Shown here in pieces: positions 17,770-27,962 of a stretch of DNA of 64,000 nucleotides. Source of the stretch: Roseateles asaccharophilus (GTDB lineage Bacteria > Pseudomonadota > Gammaproteobacteria > Burkholderiales > Burkholderiaceae_C); the NCBI RefSeq assembly GCF_004362405.1, contig NZ_SNXE01000007.1, forward strand, positions 202,003 to 266,002, in the 5' to 3' direction. A program made the translations under genes and the position numbers. Each line of letters opens with the position of its first letter. Within the stretch, counting starts at the first letter, position 1. Below the pieces are notes generated by a model that did no database searches, was not told the DNA's origin, and saw only the letters and a list, made by a program, of their open reading frames with translations.

Positions 17770-20700
17770 CTAGGCCAGTTCGGCTGCGGCGAGAGTGCCC
17801 GAAGTGTATCTGGCAATCAGGCTCAGCAACTGCTCTTCGTCATAGGGCTTGCCCAGGTAGTGCTCCACCCCGAGTTCCAGGGCATAGGCACGGTGCTTCT
17901 GGGCCGTGCGCGAGGTGATCATGATGACGGGCAGCCCGGACAGGCGGCTGTCGGCCCGGATATTGCGCACCAGATCGAAGCCGTCCATGCGCGGCATCTC
18001 GATGTCCGAGAGCACCACGGCAGGCAGCTCGTCGCCGGAGAGCTTCTCCATCGCGTCCATGCCATCCTTGGCCAGCAGCACGCGATAACCCTCGCGGTCC
18101 AGCAGGCGCTGGGTCACGCGACGCACGGTCAGCGAGTCATCGACCACCATCACCAGCGGCGCCAGCACCTCGGGCACATCGGCGGGCGAACTCAGCTGCG
18201 CGCTCTGCGCATTCTGCGCATGGGCGTGCGCTGCCGCGCCATAGGACTGCGACAGGGCCACGGGGTTGTAGATCAGGGCCACATCGCCCGAGGCAAGCAG
18301 GCTGATACCCGCAAGACCTGGCACGCGGCCCAGCTGCGGCCCCAGGTTCTTCACCACCACTTCCTGGTTGCCCAGCACCTCGTCCACATGCAGGGCAATG
18401 CGCTGATGGGCACTCTTGACCAGCAAGACGGGCACGCTGCGGCCAGCCAGCACGCCACGGCTGCTGTCACTCATCAGACCGCCCAGCCAGTAGAAGGGCA
18501 GCTGCGCATCGCCGACACTGATCTGACCCTCGGCATAGGCCTGCTCCACCCGCGCCAGCGGCATGCGCAGCACCGACTCCATCAGACTGGCCGGCACGGC
18601 CACCTGGTGTTCACCGTAGCGCAGCAGCACGACCTGGGTCAGCGCGGTGGTCAGGGGCACATGCAGGGCAAAAGATGCCCCCTGCCCCGGCGTCGAGATC
18701 ACATCGATATAGCCGCCCAGGGTGTTGACCTCGGAACGCACCACATCCATGCCCACGCCTCGGCCGGCCAGCTCGGTGACCTCGCTGGCCGTCGAGAAGC
18801 CGGGCGAGAAGATCAGCTCGCTCAGAGCCTCTTCGCTAAGCTCGGCCCCCTGGGCGATCAAGCCCTGCATCTCACCGCGCTCGCGGATGCGGGCCAGATT
18901 CAGGCCTGCACCATCGTCGCTAAAGGTGAGCCGCACCTCATTGCCTTCCTGCGCCAAACTCAGCGTGATCAGGCCCTGCTCGGACTTGCCGGCGGCCAGG
19001 CGCTCGGCCGGGCTTTCGATACCGTGACTCACGCTGTTGCGCAGCACATGCTCGAAGGCGCCGGTCAGGCGCTCCAGCAGGCTGCGGTCCAGTTCGATAT
19101 GACCGCCCACGATCTGCAGCTGAGCCTGCTTGCCGGCCTCACGGGCCGCCTGTCGCACCACACGGTGCAGACGCTCGGCCAGGCTGGCATCGAACTCCAC
19201 CATGCGGGTACGCAAGAGATCATCCTGCAGCTCGCGGGTCAGTCGCGACTGGCCGGCCAACTCGTCCTGACCCAGCTGCACATTGCGCTGCAGGGAGCGC
19301 TGCAGGGTGGCGACGTCGCCCACCGACTCGGTGAGCAAGCGCGTCAGTTCCTGGAAGCGCGTGTAGCGATCGAACTCCAGGGGGTCGAAATCGCGACCGG
19401 CCTGCTTGGCGGCTTCCTGTTGCTGACCCAGCTGCGCCTCGGCCTGCAGCTCAAGCTCGCGCAGCTGGCTGCGCAGGCGCTCCAGGTTGTCGTCCAGATC
19501 CAGCAGGGAGGTCTCCATCTGCGAGAGTTCGGACTCCAGACGGGCGCGACGTATGCTGATCTCGCCGGCTTGGACGGCCATGCGTTCCAGCAGCGCACCG
19601 CGCACACGCACCATGCCGCCGCCCACCGGGCCGGCCACCGCTTCATCGCCCTGAGCAAGCGCGGGCAGCGCGCCGTCCTGGAAGCGCGACCAGTCGATCT
19701 GCGGGCCCGACTCCTCCTGCAGCGGCAGGGTTTCGATATCGTCCGCGCCAGCTTGCTGGTCCGCAGCCGCAGCCGGCACGGGCTCCGCGGGCAAGGCGGC
19801 AGGCACCGGCTCGGGGTCCGGCTCCTGCAGCGGGGCCGGCGTCTGCTTGAGCGCGGCCTGCAAGGCTTCGAAGCCGGCCTGCAGCTCATCGGCCAGGTCC
19901 TGCAGCACATGCAGATCGGGCGCGGCGAGCGACTCACGCTCCAGCAGGTGCTCCACCTGAGATTCCAGCTCATGGGCCTGCTCGCCCAGGCGCATGGCAC
20001 CGGCCAGACGCGCACCACCCTTGAAGGTGTGCAGGGTGCGCATGGTCGCCGCGGCATGGCTGCGCGCCTGAGGCTGCGCCACCCAGTCGCGCAGCTGGGC
20101 ATGCAGCTCGACCAGCAGCTCCGCAGCCTCTTCCTCGAAGAACGGGAACAGGGTGGGATCGATCTGGTCGGGCGTACCCGGCTCCACGGTTTCGTGACCG
20201 GCCTGCACGGCACGCTCGGCAAAGGCCGACAGCGCCGGAGCCGGCACTGGAGCGTCCATCAAGTCCATGGGCTCGGAGTAGCCCTGGGTCTCGCCATCAC
20301 GCGGCTCCAGCGGCTCATAGGCCTGCAGGCGCTCCAGCCACTGGCGATCCACGGACTTCAGGAAACCGGCCGCAAACTGGTGCAGCAGGCGCCGCAGCTC
20401 GTCCGCTGCCCCGACGAAGAGCTGGGCGTCCTGTTCGCTGTAGCGCCCGGCGCGCGCGGCGCGGCCCAGGGCATGCTCCAGCTCACGGGCCAGGGCCGAC
20501 AGATCCTCGAAGCCCACGGTGGCGGCATTGCCCGCCAGGGAATGGGCATGCGCCTCGGCATTGGCCGGGACCGGCGCCGCCAGCTCCAGCGCCCACTCGG
20601 CCAGGGCCGTGGACAGGCGGCGCGACAACTCGTCGGCCTCGTTCAGGAAGATGTTGAACAGCGCGATGCCTATGCGCAGCGGGCCGATGACCTTGAACTC

Positions 20701-23700
20701 TTCCTCGCGCTCTTGCTCCGAAGCAGGCTCGGGCTCGGGCACGGTCTCGGGGACGACCAAAGTCAGCTGCGGCGCCGCGGGCTCAGGCTCAGGCTCAGGC
20801 CCAGGCTCAGGCAGGGGCTCGGACAGCGCCTCAGCCACGGGCAGCTCCAGCACCTCGCCGAGCTCAGGCGGCTCGCCGGCCGGCAGCTCGGGCACTTCCA
20901 CGGCCTCGCCGGGCTCGCTGCCCATGTCCAGATGCAGCTCGAACTCGGGCAGTTCGGCATAGGCCGCAGGTTCCGCCACAGGCGTCTGCAGATCCAGCTC
21001 CAGCGGCAGCTCGACCGACTCGAGCACCTCGGGCAGCTCCAGCAGTTCGGTCGGACCCGACGGCTCAAGGCGCTGCGGCGGCAGTTCGTGGTCCAGGCCC
21101 ACCGGCTCGGTCGGCGCAAAGGCGGGCACGGCCGGCGCCACCAACTCGGGCTCGACCGGCTCGATGGGCGCATCGCCGGACAGCGCATCAAGCGGGAAGT
21201 CCAAACGCAGGGAGAGCTCGGGGGCGGGCTCGGGCTGCGCCCGCTCCGCTTGCGGCGGCGCGGCCGGCACGGGCTCGGCAAAGTCCAGCTCCAGCAGGTC
21301 CGCAACCGTGGCGGCCGGCTGATCCTGCACCTCGGGCAGGGCCAGGGCTGGCGGCTCCTCGCTGGGCTGCGGCTGCGGCGCGGACTCGGCCAGCGGCCAA
21401 TCCAGGGGCAGCACGCGCCCCTCCAGCCGCAGGGCGTCCGCGCTGCGGCGCAGACCCTCGGGCCTGTGCATGGCGCCACGGTGTTCAGCGATGGCGGCGC
21501 ACCAGTCGGCCAGATAGTCCAGTGCCTCGGCGCTGAAAGCCAGCAGGGCCGGGTCGGCCCCGGTCTGGGCGCTCAGCCGGTCGTTGTACAGCTGTTCACA
21601 CGCCCAGGCGCCCTCGCCAAAGGCATTCAGGCCCACCATGCGCGAGCTGCCCTTGAGGGTATGGAAGGCACGGCGCACCGTGGTGAGCTCGGCCACATCC
21701 TGCGGCTGGGCTTCCAGGGCCGCCAAGGCGGCGCGTGCGGTGGCAAAGACCTCCTGCGCCTCTTCCAGGAAGATGGACAGCATGTCCTCGTCCAGCACGT
21801 CCTCGGACGCCTGGGGCAGCGGCGCGGGCGCCGGGGCGCGGGCCTCCAGCAGCTCGTTGAGCGACTGCAGGGCCTGGGCCGGCGCCTGGGCGGGATCTTC
21901 CAGCAGGCGCTGGGCCTGCAGGGCGGCCTGTGCCAGGCCGGCATCGTCCTCGGCGCGCGCCTGCAGCGACAGGCGCTCCATATCGCGCGCCAGCTCATCC
22001 GCGGGGCGGTCTTGCACGTCCTGCACCGCGGCCTGGGCCTGGCTCAGCAGACTGGGCTCGGCCTTGGCCTCGAGCGGCGGCAGGCTCACGGCATCGCTGC
22101 GGCGACCCATGAGCGGCGACAGCACACCGCTGGCTTCGTCGAAATGGAACATGCGCTTGGCCAGGGCCGGCTGCACGCTCAACATATCGATCAGGAAACC
22201 CAGGGCACCCAGATTGGTGGCAAGACGCTCAAAGGCCTCGCGCGGCCCGGGCAGGCTGGGATCAACCTCGGTATTGGCCAGCGCGTCCACCTCGTCGCGC
22301 ATGCGCAGCGCGGCCTGGGCGGCCTGCGAGAGGCCCAGCACGCTGAGCACGCCGCGCATGGCCTGCAACTGGCCCGGCACCGGGATCAGCACCTGACGCT
22401 GGCTGGGGTCACGGAAATACTGGTCGGTCTCGCGCTCCACCTCGGACAGGCTGGCTCGCAACTCGTGCACCACGCTGCCCAAGGTCTGGCGGTCAGAGAC
22501 CCGGCGGTACAGGTCCTCCATCCAGGCCTCGAGCGGAGCCGGCGCCTCGCCATGCGCCACGCTCTCGACCCGGCGCGCCAGCTGGCGCACGCGTTCGGCC
22601 TGTTCAGGCTGGTCGAAAGCCGCGTCCTCGAGCGCCGCCTCCACATACAGCAGGCAGGTGGCCACCTCCATGGCCAGATCCGGCTTGGGCGCCTGGCCCG
22701 AGCGCAGCGTGGCCACCACGGCCCGCTGCAGGGTCTGGCCCAGCACCTCACCGCTGGGGAAGAGACGCCCCAGGGATTCGGACAGGGCGGCAAACTGCTC
22801 GTCCAGGCCCGCCAGGCGGTGGTTCTCGCCCTCGGCGGCGGAGGACCAGCTGTCCTTGGCCACCGACACGCGGCGCTTGGCCTGGCTCACCCAGGCCGGG
22901 TCGATGCGCCCCAGCGAGTCGTCTTCGTAGTCACCCACGCTCTCGGCGGCCAAGCCGTAGCTCTGGCGCACGGCCTCCAGGCGGGGCGCCTGGCCGGGAG
23001 CCGGAACCTGGGCTCGGGCGCAGAAGAACAGCAGGTCCTGGGCCAGACGCTGTGAGGGCACTCCGCCGGCACGCAGCTGGGACAGCAGGCGCGAACCCAG
23101 ACGCTTGGCATAGGTGTCCGGGGGCAGCAGGCCGAGCGCCTGGGCCTGGAACTGAGCGGCAGCCAACTGCCACAGGCAGCGCACCTGCATCTCGGAATGC
23201 GCGGCCGCCAGGGCGGCGCAGAGATCGCTCAGCTGGCTCGCGGGCTGCGGGCCGGGCTGGCGCATCTGGCGCAGCAGCGCGGTCTCGAAGGCGCCTCGCA
23301 GCGACTCCGGCGCCAGGGCCGGGCTGGTCTCTTCAAGGGGCAGCGCACGCCAGCTGAACTCCTGGGGCCAGAGATCGGCCGGGTGAATGCGATCCACACC
23401 ATTCCAGGTCTGCAGCGCACGGTAGGCCGGGAAAAGTGCCAGGGCCGACGCCTTGTTGCCCGCCAGCAGACGGGCCACATAGGACAGCAGGGCAAAGTCG
23501 GCCTGCTCGATCAGCTCGACCACCGCCGGCTCCACGCTCTGGGGCGACTGGGCCAGGCGCAGCACGGCCATCTCGGCCGCGCGCAGCAGAGTGGCACCGG
23601 CGGGCAGACCCACCAGGGACAGCACGCCGGTGACCTGGTGCAGCTGCGCGGCGGCCGCCGTCAGCGGACCATGGCCGGCGCCCGACGCCGGCTCGCCGCC

Positions 23701-23877
23701 CAGCGCGCTGAAGCTGGAGCCGCGCTGGTCGCCGTCGCGCAAGAGGCGGCGCAGGGTCTTGTGTACCGACTCCAGCGAGCGACGCAGCTCTTCCTGAACC
23801 CAGGCCAGGGGGCTCAGGTCGGCCGGAAACTCCGAATCGCGCGGAAGGTCCATCCTCGAATCGATGCTCGCTGCCAT
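17770..23877 (-). CDS. chpA: ChpA/PilL-type multi-Hpt hybrid histidine kinase
   Basis: A 2035-residue CheA-like kinase controlling twitching and surface sensing. Recognisable Hpt sites are HTLKGSSRMVGL (His near 739), HSLAGNAATVGF (near 1112) and HTFKGGARLAGA (near 1283). They are followed by a dimerisation region, a HATPase_c domain (about 1600-1745; HVLRNSVSHGIE as N box, GRGVGMDVV as G box), a CheW-like domain (about 1745-1870) and a C-terminal receiver (about 1905-2025) with acceptor Asp in LSDIEMPRMDGF. Pro/Glu-rich linkers join the Hpt modules. It is the last gene of rubredoxin-pilGHIJ-chpA, 13 bp after pilJ. The first about 700 residues are helical and probably contain degenerate Hpt modules. 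Start is at 23877; an ATG eight codons later is possible. Confidence 0.94.
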   Translation of the reverse strand: MAASIDSRMDLPRDSEFPADLSPLAWVQEELRRSLESVHKTLRRLLRDGDQRGSSFSALGGEPASGAGHGPLTAAAAQLHQVTGVLSLVGLPAGATLLRAAEMAVLRLAQSPQSVEPAVVELIEQADFALLSYVARLLAGNKASALALFPAYRALQTWNGVDRIHPADLWPQEFSWRALPLEETSPALAPESLRGAFETALLRQMRQPGPQPASQLSDLCAALAAAHSEMQVRCLWQLAAAQFQAQALGLLPPDTYAKRLGSRLLSQLRAGGVPSQRLAQDLLFFCARAQVPAPGQAPRLEAVRQSYGLAAESVGDYEDDSLGRIDPAWVSQAKRRVSVAKDSWSSAAEGENHRLAGLDEQFAALSESLGRLFPSGEVLGQTLQRAVVATLRSGQAPKPDLAMEVATCLLYVEAALEDAAFDQPEQAERVRQLARRVESVAHGEAPAPLEAWMEDLYRRVSDRQTLGSVVHELRASLSEVERETDQYFRDPSQRQVLIPVPGQLQAMRGVLSVLGLSQAAQAALRMRDEVDALANTEVDPSLPGPREAFERLATNLGALGFLIDMLSVQPALAKRMFHFDEASGVLSPLMGRRSDAVSLPPLEAKAEPSLLSQAQAAVQDVQDRPADELARDMERLSLQARAEDDAGLAQAALQAQRLLEDPAQAPAQALQSLNELLEARAPAPAPLPQASEDVLDEDMLSIFLEEAQEVFATARAALAALEAQPQDVAELTTVRRAFHTLKGSSRMVGLNAFGEGAWACEQLYNDRLSAQTGADPALLAFSAEALDYLADWCAAIAEHRGAMHRPEGLRRSADALRLEGRVLPLDWPLAESAPQPQPSEEPPALALPEVQDQPAATVADLLELDFAEPVPAAPPQAERAQPEPAPELSLRLDFPLDALSGDAPIEPVEPELVAPAVPAFAPTEPVGLDHELPPQRLEPSGPTELLELPEVLESVELPLELDLQTPVAEPAAYAELPEFELHLDMGSEPGEAVEVPELPAGEPPELGEVLELPVAEALSEPLPEPGPEPEPEPAAPQLTLVVPETVPEPEPASEQEREEEFKVIGPLRIGIALFNIFLNEADELSRRLSTALAEWALELAAPVPANAEAHAHSLAGNAATVGFEDLSALARELEHALGRAARAGRYSEQDAQLFVGAADELRRLLHQFAAGFLKSVDRQWLERLQAYEPLEPRDGETQGYSEPMDLMDAPVPAPALSAFAERAVQAGHETVEPGTPDQIDPTLFPFFEEEAAELLVELHAQLRDWVAQPQARSHAAATMRTLHTFKGGARLAGAMRLGEQAHELESQVEHLLERESLAAPDLHVLQDLADELQAGFEALQAALKQTPAPLQEPDPEPVPAALPAEPVPAAAADQQAGADDIETLPLQEESGPQIDWSRFQDGALPALAQGDEAVAGPVGGGMVRVRGALLERMAVQAGEISIRRARLESELSQMETSLLDLDDNLERLRSQLRELELQAEAQLGQQQEAAKQAGRDFDPLEFDRYTRFQELTRLLTESVGDVATLQRSLQRNVQLGQDELAGQSRLTRELQDDLLRTRMVEFDASLAERLHRVVRQAAREAGKQAQLQIVGGHIELDRSLLERLTGAFEHVLRNSVSHGIESPAERLAAGKSEQGLITLSLAQEGNEVRLTFSDDGAGLNLARIRERGEMQGLIAQGAELSEEALSELIFSPGFSTASEVTELAGRGVGMDVVRSEVNTLGGYIDVISTPGQGASFALHVPLTTALTQVVLLRYGEHQVAVPASLMESVLRMPLARVEQAYAEGQISVGDAQLPFYWLGGLMSDSSRGVLAGRSVPVLLVKSAHQRIALHVDEVLGNQEVVVKNLGPQLGRVPGLAGISLLASGDVALIYNPVALSQSYGAAAHAHAQNAQSAQLSSPADVPEVLAPLVMVVDDSLTVRRVTQRLLDREGYRVLLAKDGMDAMEKLSGDELPAVVLSDIEMPRMDGFDLVRNIRADSRLSGLPVIMITSRTAQKHRAYALELGVEHYLGKPYDEEQLLSLIARYTSGTLAAAELA
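20780..20809. repeat. Hexanucleotide repeat in chpA linker
   Basis: GGCTCA occurs five times in tandem (the fourth copy reads GGCCCA). On the coding strand it encodes an alternating Pro-Glu linker between Hpt modules. Changes in copy number would stay in frame and alter only linker length. Confidence 0.75.
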
Positions 23878-23890
23878 GAATATGTCCCGC

Positions 23891-26161
23891 TCAGGAGACC
23901 TTGAATCGGGCCACCGAGGCGCGCAGGGCTTCCGCCGAACGCGACAGCTCGTGAACCATCTGGGCGGTAGAGCGCGTACCCTCCGAGGTCTGCTCGGTCA
24001 CCGCGAAGATGTGCTGGATATTGGCGGCCACCTCGTTGGCGGCCTGCGCCTCGGACAGGGCCTGCGCCGAAATCTGCGCAATCAGCTCGTCCAGGCGACG
24101 CGACACCTTGTCGATCTCCTCCAGGGCCGAACCGGCCGCATCGGAGAGCTTGGTACCCTTGACCACACCCACGGTGGAGCGCTCCATGGCGGCCACCGCA
24201 TCCTGGGTGTCGGTCTGAATGGTCTTGACCAGGGCGGCAATCCGGCGCGTGGCATCGCCCGAGCGTTCGGCCAGGCGCTGCACTTCTTCCGCCACCACCG
24301 AGAAGCCGCGACCGGCCTCACCGGCCGAAGCCGCCTGAATGGCCGCATTCAGCGCCAGCACATTGGTCTGTTCGGTAATGTCCGAAATCAGTTCGGTGAT
24401 CTCGCCAATCTCCTGGGAGCTCTCGCCCAGACGCTTGATGCGCTTGGAGGTCTCCTGGATGGACTCGCGGATGGCATTCATACCGCCGATATTGTTCAGC
24501 ACCGCCTGGCGGCCGGTTTCGGCGGCCTCACGGGACACGCGGGCCACCTCGGCAGTCTGCTGCGCCTGGGCGGACACCTCGTTGATTCGGTTCGCCATCT
24601 GCAGCACGGCCTCGCCGGTGGCGCGGATCTCATGCAGTTGCTCGGTGGAAGCCGCCAGCAGCTCGGTGGAGGTCTGGTCCACCTGGGCCGTGGTCTCGTT
24701 CACGCGAGCGGCCGTGCCCTGCACCTGACCCACCAGGCTGCGCAGTTCTTCCACGGTGTAGTTCACCGAGTCGGCGATGGCGCCGGTGATGTCCTCGGTC
24801 ACGGTGGCCTGCTGTGTCAAATCGCCCTCGGCCACCGACTGCAGCTCGTTCATCAGTCGCAGAATTGCGGCTTGGTTGGCGTCGTTGACGCGCTTGGCCT
24901 CCTGCTCCTGCGCCTCGGCCTCGCGCTTTTGCGCCTCAGCCAGCAGGGCACGCTGAGCCTGATCGGCCACGTACAGGCGCAGGAAACCCACGGCACCACC
25001 CACCAGGGCGGCCAGCGAGGCCAGCATCAGACCGATCAGCCACCAGCTGGCGCCGCCCGAGCTTTCCAGATCGGCCGCGATCTGCTCCAGATGGCGGCGC
25101 ATGGGCTCGGAGTCGGCCAGGATGGAGGTCTGGGCCTCGCGCACCGAGACCAGACCCTGCAGATTGGACAGAATGGCCGAGGCTTGGACGCGCGTGTCCT
25201 CGTACTGCTTGAGCAGCACCTCGATGCGTTCGCGCAGCTGAGCGTCGCGTGCGCCGGGCAGGCGCAGCTCCGGGTTGCCCTTGAGCAGACCCTCGGCAAT
25301 TTCCTTGAAGGTGTTCAAGTCCTTGCCCAGCAGGAACACGGCCTCGGGGCTCACGCCTTCCTGGGTCAGGAATTCGTTGGCGCTCTTGCCGATACGCTGG
25401 GTCAGCATCACCAACTGGCCCACGGCCGAGATCTCGGCCACGGTATTGCCCTGCTGCAGGGCCAGGGAGGACACGGCCTCGGCGCTTTCCAGCAGGTCCG
25501 AGCTCTGGCGGTTGATGGAGCGCAGGGCCTGGCCCACCTGGGTCAGCACCTTCTCCTGGGCCAGCACGGTCTTACCGCTCTTGTCGGCCTTGGCGATCAG
25601 GGGCTCCACCTTGTCCAGCTCGCTCTGCACCGCGGCCACACCGCTGGCGCCCTCGCGCAGCTCGGGCGGCAGGGCCGTCAGCACCGCCACCGATTCACGC
25701 AACTCGGCAAAGGCGCCGGCATTGCCCACCAGGGCGGCCGACACGGACTTGGCCAGGCGCTGGGACTGCATCAGGGCCTGACCGGTCGCGCGAACCTGGG
25801 CGGCCGAACGGTTGGCGCTGATCAGGGCCACGCTCACCGTCACAGCCGAACCCACCAGACCCGCCGCCACCAGGGCAGTCAGCAGGCGCTGACGGCGCAG
25901 ACGCGTCGCGCCCTGATCGACCTCGGGGCGCTCACTGCCCGCCGCCATGGTGCTGGCCCCGAAGGCGCTGGCCGTCTCGGCAAACTCCTGCGGCGCGATC
26001 TCGGTGGGCACGGCTTCCGAGATGATGGAAGCCGACTGCGTGGTCGGCTGGTCACCGGGCACGGAGCCACGGCCATAGGCATTGGCCGCGGACGAGTCGG
26101 CCAGCGCACCCGCCACCCCCTCGTTTTTGCCCAAGTTCTTGATCTTGTCCAGGAAGCTCAT
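23891..26161 (-). CDS. pilJ: Methyl-accepting chemotaxis protein PilJ
   Basis: A 756-residue inner-membrane receptor of the Pil-Chp system. A cytoplasmic N-terminal tail of about 90 residues precedes TM1 (about 92-112). A periplasmic helical PilJ-type sensor with repeated LxxS/Q heptads follows, then TM2 (near 375-398, [17 protein letters not shown]), a HAMP-like region and the MCP signalling hairpin with tip [20 protein letters not shown]. It couples pilus- or surface-derived signals to ChpA through the CheW-like PilI. It lies between pilI (61 bp) and chpA (13 bp). Confidence 0.94.
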   Translation of the reverse strand: MSFLDKIKNLGKNEGVAGALADSSAANAYGRGSVPGDQPTTQSASIISEAVPTEIAPQEFAETASAFGASTMAAGSERPEVDQGATRLRRQRLLTALVAAGLVGSAVTVSVALISANRSAAQVRATGQALMQSQRLAKSVSAALVGNAGAFAELRESVAVLTALPPELREGASGVAAVQSELDKVEPLIAKADKSGKTVLAQEKVLTQVGQALRSINRQSSDLLESAEAVSSLALQQGNTVAEISAVGQLVMLTQRIGKSANEFLTQEGVSPEAVFLLGKDLNTFKEIAEGLLKGNPELRLPGARDAQLRERIEVLLKQYEDTRVQASAILSNLQGLVSVREAQTSILADSEPMRRHLEQIAADLESSGGASWWLIGLMLASLAALVGGAVGFLRLYVADQAQRALLAEAQKREAEAQEQEAKRVNDANQAAILRLMNELQSVAEGDLTQQATVTEDITGAIADSVNYTVEELRSLVGQVQGTAARVNETTAQVDQTSTELLAASTEQLHEIRATGEAVLQMANRINEVSAQAQQTAEVARVSREAAETGRQAVLNNIGGMNAIRESIQETSKRIKRLGESSQEIGEITELISDITEQTNVLALNAAIQAASAGEAGRGFSVVAEEVQRLAERSGDATRRIAALVKTIQTDTQDAVAAMERSTVGVVKGTKLSDAAGSALEEIDKVSRRLDELIAQISAQALSEAQAANEVAANIQHIFAVTEQTSEGTRSTAQMVHELSRSAEALRASVARFKVS

Positions 26162-26222
26162 CTCACCCTCTTGTCGTCTTGACCACCCACCCCTCGCGCA
26201 TGGAGGGCCGGGACTGGCCTTG

Positions 26223-26750
26223 TCAGGCCACTATCCGCAGGAACTGCTCGTGTTTGGCCAGGGATTCCAGGTCCAGCGCCTGCCAGCGCCGCCCCTGGGC
26301 ATCCCGCCACTGGCCACCCGCAAAGCGTGGCCGCGTACCGTCATGCGCCGGCGTCTCCAGCGCTTGCAACTGATCGTCGGAACGCAGGCCCAGCAGTCGG
26401 TCGACCAGCAGGGCGCAGTTCACGTTCAGATCCGGATTCAAGGTCACCAGGCGCGCACCGTCGCTGCGCGCCGCAGCGGGCTCTCGCAGGCCCAGAAAGG
26501 CCGCCAGATCAACCACCGTGTGCAGGCCGCCCCGCAGATTGGCCACACCCAGCAACCAGGGCTGGGCATAGGGGACGGCGCGCAGGGGCACCGGGGTGAA
26601 GATCTCGCTGGACTGGCGCAAAGGCAAGAGCAGCGCAGCGCCGCCGGCCTCCACGGCCAGCCAGTTGGCGGACTGAGCCTGCTCTCGCGCCGCCTGCATG
26701 CGCTGCGCGAGGCGTTGTTGCAGTTCGCGCAGGGCTTGCTTATTGCTCAT
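26223..26750 (-). CDS. pilI: CheW-like adaptor PilI
   Basis: A 175-residue single CheW domain preceded by a short charged helix. The segment [20 protein letters not shown] (near residues 64-83) is the typical CheW core that docks receptor and kinase. It sits between pilH and pilJ in the conserved order of the type IV pilus chemosensory operon, 6 bp from pilH. Confidence 0.92.
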   Translation of the reverse strand: MSNKQALRELQQRLAQRMQAAREQAQSANWLAVEAGGAALLLPLRQSSEIFTPVPLRAVPYAQPWLLGVANLRGGLHTVVDLAAFLGLREPAAARSDGARLVTLNPDLNVNCALLVDRLLGLRSDDQLQALETPAHDGTRPRFAGGQWRDAQGRRWQALDLESLAKHEQFLRIVA

Positions 26751-26756
26751 GGGGAA

Positions 26757-27122
26757 TCAACCCAGGGCCTTGATCTTGGCCAGCAGGTCTTCGGCCTTGA
26801 CCGGCTTGACCACATAGTCACGCGCGCCCTGGCGCATGCCCCAGACCCGGTCGGTCTCCTGGTTCTTGCTGGTGCAGATGATCACCGGCACATCGGCAAA
26901 GCGCTCGTCGCGCGTGATGGTGCGGGTGAGCTGAAAACCATTCTGGCCGGGCATCACCACGTCCATCAGGATAAGGTCGGGCTTTTCCTCGTCCAGGCGC
27001 TTGAGGGCCTCTTCGCCGTTTTCGGCGGTGCGCACCTGATAGCCGCGCTTGAGCAGCATCTCGCTGAGATGGTGCAACTCGGTCTTGGAATCGTCGACCA
27101 GGAGAATTTTCTGTATGGGCAT
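26757..27122 (-). CDS. pilH: Response regulator PilH
   Basis: A 121-residue stand-alone receiver. The acidic pair is in ILLVDDSK (residues 6-13), the phospho-acceptor is Asp54 in LILMDVVMPG, and the conserved Lys is in DYVVKPVKAEDL. In Pseudomonas PilH acts with PilG downstream of ChpA to set pilus retraction/extension and cAMP output. It lies 49 bp after pilG and 6 bp before pilI. Confidence 0.93.
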   Translation of the reverse strand: MPIQKILLVDDSKTELHHLSEMLLKRGYQVRTAENGEEALKRLDEEKPDLILMDVVMPGQNGFQLTRTITRDERFADVPVIICTSKNQETDRVWGMRQGARDYVVKPVKAEDLLAKIKALG

Positions 27123-27171
27123 TCGGGTTCCTCGCTGGGCCTCTTCAAGGGCGTTCGGGGAATAAAGGGAT

Positions 27172-27612
27172 TCAGGCGCCGCGGCGGTGCTGACGCACCG
27201 CTTGCAGAAGCTGGTCTTTGGTGAAGGGCTTGGTCAGGTAGTCCTGCGAGCCCACCATGCGGCCGCGCGCCTTGTCGAACAGGCCGTCCTTGGAGGACAG
27301 CATGATCACGGGCACGGCCGCGAAATTCGGGTTGCGCTTGATGATGGCGCAGGTTTGATAGCCATCCAGCCTGGGCATCAGGATGTCGCAGAACACCAGA
27401 TCGGGCCGGTAGTCGCTGAGCTTGGCCAGGGCATCAAAGCCATCCTCGGCCAGCACCACCTCGTGACCCGCCTGCTTGAGAAAGATCTCGGCACTGCGGC
27501 GGATGGTGTTGCTGTCATCAATGACCAGAACCTTGGCCACGGTGGCCGGCTCGATCATGGAAACATCGGGAGCCTGCAGATCCAAAGAACTCTCCTCAGG
27601 GGTGGGGCTCAA
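27172..27612 (-). CDS. pilG: Response regulator PilG
   Basis: A 146-residue receiver with a short N-terminal extension. VLVIDDSNTIRRSAE (from residue 28) gives the acidic pocket and Asp76 in LVFCDILMPRLDGY is the acceptor. It is the first dedicated gene of the Pil-Chp cluster and follows the rubredoxin gene by 5 bp. A start at the internal ATG (27558) is also plausible, because the first 18 residues are not part of the receiver fold. Confidence 0.92.
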   Translation of the reverse strand: MSPTPEESSLDLQAPDVSMIEPATVAKVLVIDDSNTIRRSAEIFLKQAGHEVVLAEDGFDALAKLSDYRPDLVFCDILMPRLDGYQTCAIIKRNPNFAAVPVIMLSSKDGLFDKARGRMVGSQDYLTKPFTKDQLLQAVRQHRRGA

Positions 27613-27617
27613 GGCCC

Positions 27618-27791
27618 TCAGATGCGGACCATCTCAAAGTCTTCCTTGCGGGCACCGCACTCGGGGCAAGTCCAGTTCATGTCCACATCGGCCCAGGCTG
27701 TTCCGGGCGCAATGCCATGTTCGGGGTCCCCTGCAGCCTCGTCGTAGATCCAGCCACAGATCAGGCACATCCAGGTACTTGCTTCGGTCAC
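27618..27791 (-). CDS. Rubredoxin
   Basis: A small protein of 57 residues from a GTG at 27791, or 50 from the ATG at 27770. It has the two rubredoxin iron knuckles CLICG and CPECG, the aromatic GWIYDEAAGDPEHGIAPGT core and DMNWTCP. It binds one Fe(Cys)4 centre and carries single electrons. Residues before Met (TW) match the usual KxW-x-C lead-in, which favours the upstream GTG with AAGG six bases ahead. It heads the pilGHIJ-chpA operon; no redox partner gene is nearby. Confidence 0.92.
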   Translation of the reverse strand: MTEASTWMCLICGWIYDEAAGDPEHGIAPGTAWADVDMNWTCPECGARKEDFEMVRI

Positions 27792-27962
27792 GGTCGCCTT
27801 GTTCGCTTGCTCACTACAATGACCAACGATTGTAGCCAGCCCACCTCCCCCACTCAGGGGATGAATAGGCGCGGATGCAACAAGCAGTTTGAGGCATAAG
27901 CGGTGCTTAGTCACACATTGTTCGGGTCCTGAGTAACAGGATCTTTCACCCCCCTCCTGACC

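Noticed and set aside
20780..20809. Possible CRISPR or satellite array
   Set aside because: It is a simple six-base repeat inside a coding linker, without spacers.
17737..23055. Very long open frame antisense to chpA
   Set aside because: It arises from strong GC bias at third positions of chpA. The product is a low-complexity Gly/Gln/His/Arg-rich sequence without domains, while the opposite strand encodes clear Hpt, HATPase, CheW and receiver motifs.
27792..27962. TPP riboswitch upstream of thiD
   Set aside because: The conserved CUGAGA and ACCUGA elements were not found in this interval.
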